Shown in pieces: positions 15,952 through 25,265 of a stretch of 51,466 nt of DNA (the stretch's first letter is position 1; the number at the start of each line of letters is the position of its first letter). The position numbers were made by a program, and so were the translations under genes. The DNA is from Firmicutes bacterium CAG:475 (lineage in GTDB: Bacteria; Bacillota; Clostridia; Christensenellales; CAG-917), in NCBI GenBank assembly GCA_000434435.1, contig FR895540.1, positions 1 to 51,466 on the forward strand, given 5' to 3'. Below the pieces are notes generated by a model that was given only the letters and a program-made list of their open reading frames with translations, ran no database searches and had not been told where the DNA came from.

Positions 15952-16593
15952 TTATACGTGCAATGCGGCAATGCTTCTTTGCGGATCGGGCGACTTAAAT
16001 ACGGAACTTCCTGCAACCGCAACGTCAACTCCCGCGTCTTTTAAAAGCATAATATTGTTCTCGCTCACGCCTCCGTCGACTTCTATGAGGTAGTTATATC
16101 CGTGTTTTTCTCTCTCGATTGCTCCGAGCCTTGCTTTTTCAAGACATTCGGGTTTGAAGCTCTGCCCTCCGAACCCTGCCTGAACTGTCATAATCACCAG
16201 CATATCGATTTGATCGAGATACGGCTTTGCGATATCGAAATCAACGTCGGCATTGACTACGATTCCACACTTTTTGCCTTTGGATTTGACGGTATCGATT
16301 GCGCCTTGAACGTCTTTGGACGCATCGGGATGGAAGGTAACAATATCCGCGCCCGCATCGCAAAATTGCCCGACGTACTTTTCGGGCTCGGTGATCATGA
16401 GATGCGCGTCGATAGGCAAATTCGTGTTGCGTCTGAACGCCTTGACCATTGGCATGCCGAACGTGATATTAGGCACGTACACGCCGTCCATAACGTCGCA
16501 ATGCACGATATCCGCGCCCCATTTTTCGATGTTTTTTACCTCGCTTGCCATATTGCCGAAATCGGCGGCAAGCATTGACGGTGCAACAAGCAT
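15952..16593 (-). CDS. rpe: ribulose-phosphate 3-epimerase
   Basis: Interconverts ribulose-5-P and xylulose-5-P in the pentose phosphate pathway; 213 aa TIM barrel. Visible: APSMLAADFGNM at the start, metal ligands in HCDVMDGVYVPNIT and DAHLMI, TVQAGFGGQSF and the phosphate loop VDGGVSENN, then AGSSVF. GGAGG lies 5 nt before ATG. It follows rsgA by 32 nt and ends the yicC-to-rpe cluster, with spoVM 150 nt downstream. An imperfect hairpin at 15863-15878 in that gap is too far from a T-run to call a terminator. Confidence 0.97.
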   Translation of the reverse strand: MLVAPSMLAADFGNMASEVKNIEKWGADIVHCDVMDGVYVPNITFGMPMVKAFRRNTNLPIDAHLMITEPEKYVGQFCDAGADIVTFHPDASKDVQGAIDTVKSKGKKCGIVVNADVDFDIAKPYLDQIDMLVIMTVQAGFGGQSFKPECLEKARLGAIEREKHGYNYLIEVDGGVSENNIMLLKDAGVDVAVAGSSVFKSPDPQRSIAALHV

Positions 16594-16625
16594 AACGCCC
16601 TCCGTTTAATAGTTCAGCGCAAAAG

Positions 16626-17483
16626 TCAGTCGTATTTTTCTTCTTTGCGCTTTACGAGTTCTTGATAAATGGTTTTGTATCTTTCGTATCTGCCGACGCC
16701 TATTTCCTTGCCTACGTGCGCTTTTACGGCGCAATCGGGCTCGTCCGTATGCGTACACATATTGAAGCGGCAATCCTTTCTGAACGCCTCCAAATCATCG
16801 AAATAAAGGCGTAGATTTTCGGGCGCGACGTCGACGGTTTCAAGCATGGAAAATCCGCACGTGTCGACAAAATACGTTCCCTCGCCGATATGGAAAATTT
16901 CCGTCTTGCGAGTGGTGTTTTTGCCGCGTTTTATCTTTTTTGCGAGTTCGCCTACTTCAAGCAAATCGCAATCGAGAATATTGTTCAAAAGCGAGCTTTT
17001 TCCGACTGCCGATTGTCCTGCAAAACAAGCGGTTTTACCCTTTGCGATTTCAACGATTTTTTTTACGTTTTCTCCCGTTTGCGCACTGCACTCGATTTGC
17101 TTGACGAAGCCGTCGTATTCTGCCGTATCGATATGTTTTACGTCGGCTTTGTTTTTGACCAAAATCGGCTCAATTCCTTCCATAAGGCAGTTGACGATAA
17201 TTTTGTCGACGAGCAAGAAATCGGGTTCGGGTTCGGGAGCGATGACGATAAAGCAAACGTCAACGTTTGAAACGTAGGGGCGAATTAGACGATTTTTGCG
17301 CGGAGCAACGTTTTCAATAACGAAACTGTCGCGATCCTTTGCAATCTCGACGTAATCTCCGACGTAAATCAAACCGTCGTTTTTAAGCCGTTTTCTCGCA
17401 AAGCAAACCTTGACGCCCTCGTCGGTGTCAACGAAAAATTTTGAAGCGACGGCTTTTATAACTCTGCCTTTGTATGTTTTCAT
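16626..17483 (-). CDS. rsgA: ribosome small subunit-dependent GTPase A
   Basis: Circularly permuted GTPase that checks late 30S assembly, 285 aa. An N-terminal OB fold (residues 1-65) precedes the G motifs in permuted order: G4 NKAD (about 110), G1 GQSAVGKSSLLNN (about 157), G3 DTCGF (about 210); a C-terminal Zn region (CRFNMCTHTDEPDCAVK) follows. No Shine-Dalgarno is seen before ATG. In most relatives prpC and prkC lie between rlmN and rsgA; here only 94 non-coding bases do. Confidence 0.96.
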   Translation of the reverse strand: MKTYKGRVIKAVASKFFVDTDEGVKVCFARKRLKNDGLIYVGDYVEIAKDRDSFVIENVAPRKNRLIRPYVSNVDVCFIVIAPEPEPDFLLVDKIIVNCLMEGIEPILVKNKADVKHIDTAEYDGFVKQIECSAQTGENVKKIVEIAKGKTACFAGQSAVGKSSLLNNILDCDLLEVGELAKKIKRGKNTTRKTEIFHIGEGTYFVDTCGFSMLETVDVAPENLRLYFDDLEAFRKDCRFNMCTHTDEPDCAVKAHVGKEIGVGRYERYKTIYQELVKRKEEKYD

Positions 17484-17577
17484 AATAGTTTGATTTTGTT
17501 TATTCTCGTACCGTTGCGGTTATGTCGGGTTTTTCTTTGTGCAAAATTTATCCGATTAGAACACCGTTACATGCGTT

Positions 17578-18645
17578 TTATTCGAGATTCGGTTTGTCGA
17601 TATTTTCGATATATCGCCGCCTCAATTGTCCGCACGCGCCTTCGATGTCGTTTCCCAGGCTTCTGCGGATAGTTGCCGACACGCCGAGTTTTTCGAGTTT
17701 GTGCAAAAACTCTTCTGTTGCATCGACGCTGGGGGCAACGTGATTGCGCTCTTTCACCTCGTTGAGTCGTATTAGATTGACGTGCGCGGGAAAGCCTTTA
17801 AGCAGCCTTGCAAGCTCTTTTGCACAAGCGTCGGAGTCGTTTTCGCCCTTTATGAGCGTGTATTCGAAAATAACCCTGCGCCCCGTGTTTTCAAAATAGA
17901 ACTTTGCGCTGTCAACGAGTTCTTTTACGCAATATGCTTTGTTTACGGGCATAAGCGCGCTGCGGAGTTCGTCGAAAGGTGCGTGCAAACTTATGGAAAG
18001 CGTAACTTTATGGCCGCTTGTTGCAAATTTGCGAATTTTGTCGCAAAGTCCCGAAGTCGACAGTGAAATATTGCGCTCGGAAATGTTTATACCGCCCTCT
18101 TCACTCACTTTGTCCAGGAATTCGAGCACGTTGTCGTAATTGTCGAACGGTTCGCCGCTACCCATCAGAACGAGATTGGTTATCGCCCTGTTTTTTGCGC
18201 TGCCACCGTTGTCGCGATTTACGCAAATCACTTGTCCGAGCATCTCGGCGGGAGTGAGATTGCGCACAAGTCCGTCGAGCGTCGACGCACAGAACGTACA
18301 TCCCATTCTGCAACCGATTTGTGTTGACAAACACAGTGTATCGCCGTAGTCGTGCGGCATATAAACGCCCTCGATGAGATTGTTGTCGCAGAGTTTAAAC
18401 AGATATTTTTTCGTGCCGGATTTGCCCGTAAACACTTCCAAAATACCGACGGGATTTGCGATAAAGTTGTTTCTGAGCTTCTCGCGCAAGTCTTTTTTCA
18501 GCGAAGTCATCTCGTCAAAATTCTTGCCGTCTTGCAAAAAAGAGTAAATTTGCGCCGCCGTATATTTCGGACAATCGGGAAGCAAAGAGGATATTTCCTC
18601 TTTCGAAAGTCCCAAAAGCACTTGTTTTTCCTTAATATCGCTCAT
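17578..18645 (-). CDS. rlmN: dual-specificity RNA methyltransferase RlmN
   Basis: Radical-SAM enzyme making m2A2503 in 23S rRNA and m2A37 in some tRNAs, 355 aa. The FeS motif CRMGCTFCAS lies near residue 118; GSGEPFDNYDNV follows, and the catalytic C-terminal cysteine is in IEGACGQL. Overlaps the rsmB stop by 4 nt (ATGA) and has GGAGAG 4 nt upstream of ATG, so it is translationally coupled to rsmB. Confidence 0.97.
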   Translation of the reverse strand: MSDIKEKQVLLGLSKEEISSLLPDCPKYTAAQIYSFLQDGKNFDEMTSLKKDLREKLRNNFIANPVGILEVFTGKSGTKKYLFKLCDNNLIEGVYMPHDYGDTLCLSTQIGCRMGCTFCASTLDGLVRNLTPAEMLGQVICVNRDNGGSAKNRAITNLVLMGSGEPFDNYDNVLEFLDKVSEEGGINISERNISLSTSGLCDKIRKFATSGHKVTLSISLHAPFDELRSALMPVNKAYCVKELVDSAKFYFENTGRRVIFEYTLIKGENDSDACAKELARLLKGFPAHVNLIRLNEVKERNHVAPSVDATEEFLHKLEKLGVSATIRRSLGNDIEGACGQLRRRYIENIDKPNLE

Positions 18646-19922
18646 TTTACTCTCCGTATTTTCGCAATGAAGAAGCCGTCGTACTCATCGTGTGGCAAAA
18701 TTTGAATCATGCCCTTATTGTCGAGATATTTTCCGCCGTCGATTTTTTCTAGTCCGCTTATGTGTTCAAGCACGAAATCGACGTTTTTTTCGAGAAAATC
18801 GTGCACGACGTTCTCGTTTTCTTCTTCAAACAGCGTACATGTCGAATAGACCATCGCGCCGCTGACTTTAAGATATTTCGCCGCGTTTTCGAGAATTTGC
18901 CTTTGCGTTGCGGCAAGCTCGCTTATACAGCTCTCGTCCTTATTCAAAAACACGTCGGGATGCTTTTTAAACGTCCCTAGGCACGAGCAAGGAGCGTCGC
19001 AAAGTACGAAGTCGAAAGCGTCTTTCCACTCCTCGTTAAGCACGCAAGCGTCGGCTTGAACGGCTTTTACGTTCGGCGTATGCATGCGATTTTTATATTT
19101 TTGTATGAGTGCAACTCTATGCGGATAAAGGTCGCAAGCCACCACTTTGCCGTGCGGACAAAGTTCGCTCATATACACTGCCTTTCCGCCGGGAGCGGAG
19201 CAAATATCGAGGATTTGAGCTCCGTCGGTAACCCCCAAAGCCTTGACGGCAAGAATGCTCGACGGTGACTGAAACGTCACCAATCCTTTGTCGAACATAT
19301 GTCGCACGGTGTCGTTTGCTTTGACGATATAACCGCCTACGTCGCTCTTTTTGAAGTCGGTTTTATTCTTTTTCAACAAAAATTCGACGTCGCTTTCCGT
19401 TGCCATACGGCTGTTTATTCGGATATGTTCGAGCGTAGTCGATTTTGCGGATAAAATGATGCGTGCAACCTCTTTTCCGTATTGTTTTTCAAGTTTGTCG
19501 CAAAACCATTGCGGTTTGGAATACGTGACGGACAAATAGTTTTCGTCGCTCTCTTTCGGAAGCGAATACTTTCCGTCCGCAACCTTTTTGAGTACGGCGT
19601 TAATAAATCCGCTCGCACCGCCTTTACCGTTTGATTTTGCAACTTCCACGCACTCGCTTACGATTGCAAATTTCGGCACGTCACTCAAATTTAACAGTGC
19701 GTAAGTGCCGATTTTAAGCAAAGTAAGCACGGATTTTTGCGGTTTTTTCTCGATTAGCTGCGAAAGAATATAATCGATTTTTACGTTCTCTTCGAGTGTG
19801 CCGTAAACCAACCTCGTAGACATATCGCTCACGCGCTCGCCGAGGAACGCCATATTGCTGTACGTCCCGTCTTGGTAGACTTTTGAAAGTATTTTGTATG
19901 CGCTGTCGATATGTTTTCTCAT
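18642..19922 (-). CDS. rsmB: 16S rRNA (cytosine-967-C5) methyltransferase RsmB
   Basis: 426 aa. The N-terminal NusB-like helical domain (residues 1-140) is followed by a Rossmann methyltransferase: DICSAPGGKAVYMSEL near 240, the catalytic loop DAPCSCLGTFKKHPD near 310, and the second cysteine in STCTLFEEEN near 365. The start lacks a recognisable ribosome site; the 51-nt gap to fmt contains a 14-nt perfect palindrome (19943-19956). Confidence 0.95.
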   Translation of the reverse strand: MRKHIDSAYKILSKVYQDGTYSNMAFLGERVSDMSTRLVYGTLEENVKIDYILSQLIEKKPQKSVLTLLKIGTYALLNLSDVPKFAIVSECVEVAKSNGKGGASGFINAVLKKVADGKYSLPKESDENYLSVTYSKPQWFCDKLEKQYGKEVARIILSAKSTTLEHIRINSRMATESDVEFLLKKNKTDFKKSDVGGYIVKANDTVRHMFDKGLVTFQSPSSILAVKALGVTDGAQILDICSAPGGKAVYMSELCPHGKVVACDLYPHRVALIQKYKNRMHTPNVKAVQADACVLNEEWKDAFDFVLCDAPCSCLGTFKKHPDVFLNKDESCISELAATQRQILENAAKYLKVSGAMVYSTCTLFEEENENVVHDFLEKNVDFVLEHISGLEKIDGGKYLDNKGMIQILPHDEYDGFFIAKIRRVK

Positions 19923-19942
19923 TTTCGGTTAGTTTGTCTTTT

Positions 19943-19956
19943 CGCAATATATTGCG
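19943..19956. repeat. 14-nt perfect palindrome between fmt and rsmB
   Basis: CGCAATATATTGCG, self-complementary without a loop, so more plausible as a protein-binding operator than an RNA hairpin. It lies about 20 nt upstream of the rsmB start. Could be chance. Confidence 0.35.
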
Positions 19957-19973
19957 GTTATTTTCTACGATTT

Positions 19974-20909
19974 TTATTCAAATTTTGTGCCGATTTCAAC
20001 GCTTCTTCCAAGCAAAAACGCAGTGTCGCACATGCGTTTTGCGCCTTCGAGTTGAATTTCTTTAAGTCTGACAACGCCGTCGGAAACTTTGACGAAAAGT
20101 CCCTCTTTTGCGTTCGCTTTAACCACTTGTCCGCAGTCGTATCCGTCGATATCGCACTCGCAATCGGTTTTTTCCACGTCGAAAATTTTGAGCGTCTTGC
20201 CAAAAACGTGCGTATATGCCGACGGCCACGGCGTCATACCTCTGACAAAACAGTCGATTTGATGCGCGGTTTTTGCAAAATCGACGTTTCCGTCCTCTTT
20301 TGAAATCATCGAGCAGTGCGACACTTTGCTTTCGTCTTGCGGAGTGAACGTCGCTTTCCCGCTCTCCAACAATCCGATTGCTTCCACGATAGCTTCGCCG
20401 CCGAGAATCGCAAGTCTGTCAAAAAGCTCGCCTGCGGTTTCTTTTTTGCCTATAGGCGTTGCCTTTTCAAGCAGCACGTCGCCTGCGTCCACCGCTTTTA
20501 CGGTGCGCATAACGGAGATTCCGCTCTCTTCGTCGCCGTTGATTATCGACCACTGAATCGGAGAGGAACCTCTGTATTTCGGCAACAACGAAGCGTGAAC
20601 GTTGAGCACTCCGAATTTCGGAATTGCCAAAAAGCTCTCGCTCAATATCTGACCGAACGCCGCCGTTACGACGACGTCGGGATTGAGATTTCGCATATCG
20701 TCAAGCCCTTCTCTCGACACTTTTTCGTATTGCAAGACGGGAATACCCAGCTCTTGCGCCTTGACTTTGAGCGGAGAGGGTTTGAGTTGATATCCGCGCC
20801 CGGTGGGCTTGTCAAGCCCCGTTACGACGCAAGATACAGGATATACCGAATTAAGTTTTTCAAGCACGATTGCCGAGAAGTCGGGCGTGCCCATAAACAC
20901 TATTTTCAT
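19974..20909 (-). CDS. fmt: methionyl-tRNA formyltransferase
   Basis: Formylates initiator Met-tRNA using 10-formyl-THF, 311 aa. MKIVFMGTPDFSA begins the hydrolase fold; HASLLPKYRGSSPIQW holds the catalytic Asn-His-Asp region near 105-125; an OB-fold C-terminal domain follows from about 205. ATG at 20909 was chosen because the product then begins exactly as the family does; the open frame upstream to 21113 overlaps def. It follows def by 70 nt, the usual functional pair acting on formyl-methionine at opposite ends of translation. Confidence 0.96.
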   Translation of the reverse strand: MKIVFMGTPDFSAIVLEKLNSVYPVSCVVTGLDKPTGRGYQLKPSPLKVKAQELGIPVLQYEKVSREGLDDMRNLNPDVVVTAAFGQILSESFLAIPKFGVLNVHASLLPKYRGSSPIQWSIINGDEESGISVMRTVKAVDAGDVLLEKATPIGKKETAGELFDRLAILGGEAIVEAIGLLESGKATFTPQDESKVSHCSMISKEDGNVDFAKTAHQIDCFVRGMTPWPSAYTHVFGKTLKIFDVEKTDCECDIDGYDCGQVVKANAKEGLFVKVSDGVVRLKEIQLEGAKRMCDTAFLLGRSVEIGTKFE

Positions 20910-20979
20910 ATCTAAAATTTCCGTAATTTCGATTGCTGTTTCCCTTGGTGATTTAAGAACGAACTCGATTGGTCGTCGG

Positions 20980-21438
20980 TTAGTCCTCTTCGTCCAAAAG
21001 CTCTTTACACTTCGACGTGTACACGATGCCGTCCAAATGGTCGATTTCATGGCAGAACGCACGAGCGGTAAAACCTTCCACTTTATATTTTTGTTCTTTG
21101 CCGAATCTGTCAAGCGCAGTGACTTTCACTTCCATGGGACGAGTGACCTCGCCGTACTTTTTCGGCACGGACAAGCACCCTTCAAGCCCCGTTTGTTCTC
21201 CGCTTTGCGAGGTGATAACGGGATTGATAAGTTCGAAATATCCGTCATCGGTGTCGACAACGCACACTCTTTTGAGCACAGCCACTTGCGGAGCGGCAAG
21301 ACCTGCGCCGTTTGCCGCTTTCACGGTGTCTTTCATATCGTCCAGAAGAGTCCAAAGTCTTTCGTCGAACTTATCCACTTCTCTACACTTTTTTGCCAAA
21401 ATGGGATCGGGCACTTTTACGATTATTCTTTTTGCCAT
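20980..21438 (-). CDS. def: peptide deformylase
   Basis: Fe/Zn metalloenzyme removing N-formyl groups from new proteins, 152 aa. All three motifs are present: GAGLAAPQVA (residue about 43), EGCLSVPKKY (about 88), and HEIDHLDG (about 130), which supplies the two metal histidines and catalytic glutamate. GGGAGG lies 5 nt before ATG. Sits 15 nt after priA and before fmt in a single transcription unit. Confidence 0.97.
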   Translation of the reverse strand: MAKRIIVKVPDPILAKKCREVDKFDERLWTLLDDMKDTVKAANGAGLAAPQVAVLKRVCVVDTDDGYFELINPVITSQSGEQTGLEGCLSVPKKYGEVTRPMEVKVTALDRFGKEQKYKVEGFTARAFCHEIDHLDGIVYTSKCKELLDEED

Positions 21439-21453
21439 AGTATCCTCCCGTGT

Positions 21454-23628
21454 TCAAATCAAACTCTGCGGATTGATTTCGACAAACACGTTGCATTTTT
21501 TCGATTTATACGTATCGGCAATATTATATATATCGCCGATTATTTGCTCAAATTGTTTCGGCTCTATCCTTGCCATAACCTGATATCTACAAAGCCCGTT
21601 CATTCTCGTCACCGGGGATTTGCTTGCGCCCAGATACACGAATTTGCCGCTGTCCTGTTGCAGTGCCTGCATACCCTTGTAAACGTTTCTTGCAACGTCC
21701 ACGACGTCTTGTTCGTTTACGGACGACATAAGGACGCGCACGACCTTTGTAAACGGCGGAAATTTCGTCACCATACGCGTGTTGATTTCCTTTTTCCAAA
21801 AACCGATATAATCGTAGGTTTTTCCGAAACGGAAAACGTAATGTTTAGGTGCGTAGGTTTGAAGGATAACTCTGCCCTCTTTTTCCGCTCTTCCTGCTCT
21901 TCCCGCAACCTGCGTTATAAGCTGGAAGGTGCGTTCGCTCGAACGATAATCGCTGAAATAAAGCGCGGCATCGGCTTCCAGAATACCGACGAGAGTAACG
22001 TTTCCGAAATCGTGTCCTTTCGCAATCATTTGCGTACCCACAAGCACGTCCGCTTCCTTATTGCCGAACGCCGACAAGATTTTGAAATAGCTGTCCTTTC
22101 TCACCGTAGTATCGTTGTCCATACGCAACACTCGCACGCCGGGAATAAGGTTTTTCAGCTCTTCAACCACTTTTTCGGTGCCTATTCTGCCCTGTTTTAT
22201 CTCGTGGCTTCCGCAATTGGGACACTTGGTTAGAGCGTGGTATCTTCTTCCGCAATAGTGGCATTTCAGTTCGTTGTCCTCTTTGTGATAGGTCAGCGAA
22301 ATATCGCAATCTTCGCACTTTGCAATATATCCGCACTCTTTGCAACGGATGAAAGAGGCAAACCCCCTGCGATTGAGAAAAAGCATCGCCTGTTCGCCTT
22401 TCGATACGGTATCTTTCAATGCCTCTTGCAGAGCAAGAGAAAACAAACTGCGATTGCCTTGTCTAAACTCTTGCGTCATATCCACGATTTCCATTTCGGG
22501 AAGTTTGTGTTTGGATATTCTTTCGGGCAGCGTAACAAGCCCGTATTCGCCGTTTGTGGCTTTGAGATATGTTTCCATATCGGGAGTGGCAGAGCCCAAA
22601 ATCAACAACCCGTCGTTTGCCTTTGCCCTATATTCCGCCACGGTTTTGGTGTCGTAGCGAGGATTGGATTCGGACAAATAACTCGTGTCGTGCTCTTCGT
22701 CGATGATGATTACGCCGATGTTTTCAAGCGGCGCGAATATTGCTGACCTTGCGCCGATTGCAATATGCGCTTTGCCTGTTTTAAGGCGTTTCCACTCGTC
22801 GTAGCGTTCGCTTGCGTTGAGTCCGCTGTGAAGTATGGCAACGTCGTTGCCGAATCTAGCTCTGAACAGCCCAAGCATTTGCGGAGTAAGCGAAATTTCG
22901 GGCACGAGCATTATTGCGGTTTTTCCTTTTTCTATCATGCGCTCTATGACGCACTCGTACACTTCGGTCTTTCCGCTTCCCGTCACGCCGTGAAGAAGAT
23001 ACGTGCCTTTTTGAGAGCAAAACGTATCCACCGCGCTTACCTGTTTCGGCGTCAAAACAACGTGTTTGCGCTCTTTTTGCAAAGTTTTAAGCGGAGTGGA
23101 ACGCTCGTGTACGTCGCTTTCGACAACGACGTTTTTTTCGCGCAACCCGTTTATTGCGCTAACGCCGAATTTTGCGTTCAAAAAGCTCAAAAATTGTCCG
23201 CCGTTTGCCGCTATATAATCGAGAGCCAGTTGTTGTTTTTCCGCACGTTTGCCGACGATTTCTTTGAGCTTTTCAAGTGTTTTGGAATCGTCTGCGGTGA
23301 GAAATTTCCTTGTATATTCGGGGTCTTTTTCTTCTCTGAGTTGTTGAGGAACAAACAAACGCAACACGTCGATATAGCGCAGATTGTACGTCTTGCGCAT
23401 AAAGTTCATAAGTCCCAGCTGTTCGGGACTTATGGGCGAATCGAGGTATTGCGCTCTTTTAAGGTCGGAAAATTCCGATTTTTCTTTTTTGCCTATAACG
23501 AAGCCGATAAGTCGTTTTTTGCCGAATTCAACGACAACTCTGCTTCCGATGGGAACGTCGTCGCCCTCGTAGTCGAAAGTTCTGTCCACGTCGCTGTTGG
23601 ATATATTGACGATGACTTCGAGTATCAT
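21454..23628 (-). CDS. priA: primosomal helicase PriA
   Basis: Replication-restart helicase, 724 aa. A 3'-DNA-binding domain (about 1-100) is followed by the DEAH-type core: GVTGSGKTEVY near 218, DEEHDTSY near 312, and SATPDMET. A zinc module with paired cysteines (CKECGYIAKCEDC and CHYCGRR...CPNCGS) lies near 430-470, then GTQMIAKGHDF and the C-terminal helicase motifs. Starts with a 4-nt ATGA overlap with coaBC and AAGGTG upstream. Confidence 0.97.
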   Translation of the reverse strand: MILEVIVNISNSDVDRTFDYEGDDVPIGSRVVVEFGKKRLIGFVIGKKEKSEFSDLKRAQYLDSPISPEQLGLMNFMRKTYNLRYIDVLRLFVPQQLREEKDPEYTRKFLTADDSKTLEKLKEIVGKRAEKQQLALDYIAANGGQFLSFLNAKFGVSAINGLREKNVVVESDVHERSTPLKTLQKERKHVVLTPKQVSAVDTFCSQKGTYLLHGVTGSGKTEVYECVIERMIEKGKTAIMLVPEISLTPQMLGLFRARFGNDVAILHSGLNASERYDEWKRLKTGKAHIAIGARSAIFAPLENIGVIIIDEEHDTSYLSESNPRYDTKTVAEYRAKANDGLLILGSATPDMETYLKATNGEYGLVTLPERISKHKLPEMEIVDMTQEFRQGNRSLFSLALQEALKDTVSKGEQAMLFLNRRGFASFIRCKECGYIAKCEDCDISLTYHKEDNELKCHYCGRRYHALTKCPNCGSHEIKQGRIGTEKVVEELKNLIPGVRVLRMDNDTTVRKDSYFKILSAFGNKEADVLVGTQMIAKGHDFGNVTLVGILEADAALYFSDYRSSERTFQLITQVAGRAGRAEKEGRVILQTYAPKHYVFRFGKTYDYIGFWKKEINTRMVTKFPPFTKVVRVLMSSVNEQDVVDVARNVYKGMQALQQDSGKFVYLGASKSPVTRMNGLCRYQVMARIEPKQFEQIIGDIYNIADTYKSKKCNVFVEINPQSLI

Positions 23629-24839
23629 AAAGCAATCACCTTGTCGAGAATGATGTCGGCAAGTTCTCTCTTGCTCATTTTTCCGCTTTCAACGCATTGA
23701 CCGTCATTATCGATAACGGTTGCAACGTTTGTATCAACGTCAAAGCCCGCACCCTCGACGGTTACGTCGTTGGCAACGACGAGGTCTGCGTGTTTTTTGA
23801 CAAGTTTACCTTTTGCGTTTTCCAAAAGATTTTCGGTTTCGGCGGAGAAAATCACGAGTTTTCTTCCCTCTTTCTTTTCTCCGAGCGTCTTTGCGATATC
23901 GGGGTTTTTGACGAGTTCGAGGGTAAGCGTTTCGCTCTTAACCTTGTTTTCAAAGACGTTTTTAACTTTGTAATCGGCAGGCGCGGCAGCCATAATCGCA
24001 ACGTCGCAATCCTCAAATTCCTTAATCGCAACGTCGCAATCGTCAAATTCCTTTACGCACGCATCGAGCATATCTTGCGTTGACGTGACGTGAATCGCCT
24101 TTTCGACGCATTTCGGAACGTCGACTTTGACGTTGCCGTAGACGTACACCACGCTTCCGCCTCTCTGTGCAACCGCCTCCGCAAGAGCTTTGCCCATCTT
24201 TCCGCTGGAATGATTTGCAATCACCCTTACGCCGTCGATCTTTTCTTCAGTACCGCCGGCCGTGATAAGCACGCGTTTATCGGCAAAATCTTGCACGGGA
24301 GTGAGACAATCGACGATCTTCTCTACGATTTCGATCGGCTCTGCCATACGTCCTTTTCCGACGTCGCCGCAAGCCAAAAGCCCAATCGCACTGTCGCAAA
24401 ACATTGCGCCTCGCTCGCGCAAAGTGCGCATATTCTTTTGCGTTGCTTCGTCCTCGTACATATTGCAGTTCATCGCGGGGCAAATAAGTTTTTGCGCGTT
24501 GGATGCAAGATACGTGGTGGTGAGCATATCGTCGGCAATGCCCTCCGCAAATTTTGCAATGACATTTGCGGTTGCCGGCGCGACAACCAAAATATCCGCT
24601 TTTTTTGCAAGGGATATATGGTTGATGTCAAACTCTTTGACAGGTTCGAAAGCGTTTGTTACCACTGCGGATTTTGCAAGCGTTTGGAAGGTCAAAGGCG
24701 TGACGAATTCACGAGCGTTGTCGGTCATAATAACATCAACGTTCGCTCCGAGTTTTTTGAGCCTCGATACGATTTCGCACGCTTTGTACACGGCAATTCC
24801 GCCGCTTACACCCAAAACCACGTTTTTTCCGTAAAGCAT
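23625..24839 (-). CDS. coaBC: bifunctional phosphopantothenoylcysteine decarboxylase/synthetase
   Basis: Two consecutive steps of coenzyme A synthesis, 404 aa. CoaC half (1-180): GGIAVYKACE, HISLAKKAD with the catalytic histidine, APATANVIAKFA, and PAMNCNMYEDEATQ with the substrate-recognition PxMNxxM. CoaB half (about 185-404): LITAGGTEEKIDGVR and AAAPADYKVK. An extra ten residues precede AAAPADY because a 30-bp unit is duplicated in tandem (23994-24053): the segment VKEFDDCDVAI is followed by KEFEDCDVAI. This may lengthen a loop near the CTP site. Frame is intact. GCGAGG precedes ATG. Confidence 0.96.
   Translation of the reverse strand: MLYGKNVVLGVSGGIAVYKACEIVSRLKKLGANVDVIMTDNAREFVTPLTFQTLAKSAVVTNAFEPVKEFDINHISLAKKADILVVAPATANVIAKFAEGIADDMLTTTYLASNAQKLICPAMNCNMYEDEATQKNMRTLRERGAMFCDSAIGLLACGDVGKGRMAEPIEIVEKIVDCLTPVQDFADKRVLITAGGTEEKIDGVRVIANHSSGKMGKALAEAVAQRGGSVVYVYGNVKVDVPKCVEKAIHVTSTQDMLDACVKEFDDCDVAIKEFEDCDVAIMAAAPADYKVKNVFENKVKSETLTLELVKNPDIAKTLGEKKEGRKLVIFSAETENLLENAKGKLVKKHADLVVANDVTVEGAGFDVDTNVATVIDNDGQCVESGKMSKRELADIILDKVIAL
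23994..24053 (-). repeat. 30-bp tandem duplication inside coaBC
   Basis: Two consecutive 30-bp copies (23994-24023 and 24024-24053) differ at one base, giving Glu in one copy and Asp in the other. It adds ten residues in frame just before the conserved AAAPADY of the synthetase domain. The near identity points to a recent event. Confidence 0.9.
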
Positions 24840-24887
24840 AATAACCTCGCTTTCAATCGAGAACGGAGATAATCGTCAAAAATTCGA

Positions 24888-25082
24888 TTAGTCGTGTACG
24901 ATTTTGATTTTGTCGTCGTAGATTTCCTTGCAAGCAAGCGAGATGGGTTTCAAACCGCTCTTTTCAAGGTAGTTGCTTTCGGTCGTAGCAAGTTCGCGAG
25001 CGCGTTTTGCAACGGCGACGGTAAGTGCGTATCTGCACTCTGCATGTTTGATGAGTTTGTCGATTGGGGGATCGATCATCAT
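24888..25082 (-). CDS. rpoZ: RNA polymerase omega subunit
   Basis: 64 aa. MIDPPIDKLI at the start and YALTVAVAKRARELA correspond to the omega signature; the C-terminus KPISLACKEIYDDKIKI is the conserved tail. Omega helps beta-prime assembly in RNA polymerase. GGAGG lies 8 nt before ATG. Between gmk and coaBC as in Bacillus, but separated from gmk by 183 bp with a repeated motif. Confidence 0.93.
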   Translation of the reverse strand: MMIDPPIDKLIKHAECRYALTVAVAKRARELATTESNYLEKSGLKPISLACKEIYDDKIKIVHD

Positions 25083-25151
25083 AGTTGTTTCCTCCGAAGA
25101 TATATAAATTCGTTTTTATCGTTTTCGCCTTTCGGCGTTTTTCATATGTTT

Positions 25152-25238
25152 TTTACGCTTGTTCTCTTATGTTCTTTGCGCTTGTTTCCTCAAGCTTTTG
25201 AGTGATTTGCGCTTGTTAATTGGTGCTTTTCGCTTGAT
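25152..25238. repeat. four-copy TTTnCGCTTGTT repeat between gmk and rpoZ
   Basis: Plus-strand copies start at 25152 (TTTACGCTTGTT), 25175 and 25206 (both TTTGCGCTTGTT) and 25227 (TTTTCGCTTGAT), spaced 23, 31 and 21 bp. They fill most of the 183-bp gap. A small hairpin, CGCC-GAAA-GGCG on the minus strand, lies at 25126-25137 nearer rpoZ. No coding frame explains the periodicity; a regulatory array or simple sequence decay are both possible. Confidence 0.55.
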
Positions 25239-25265
25239 TTCGCGCTTACTGCGATGAATCCGCCC

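Noticed and set aside
25152..25238. CRISPR-like array
   Set aside because: Repeats are only 12 bp, imperfect and unevenly spaced, with no cas genes in the window.
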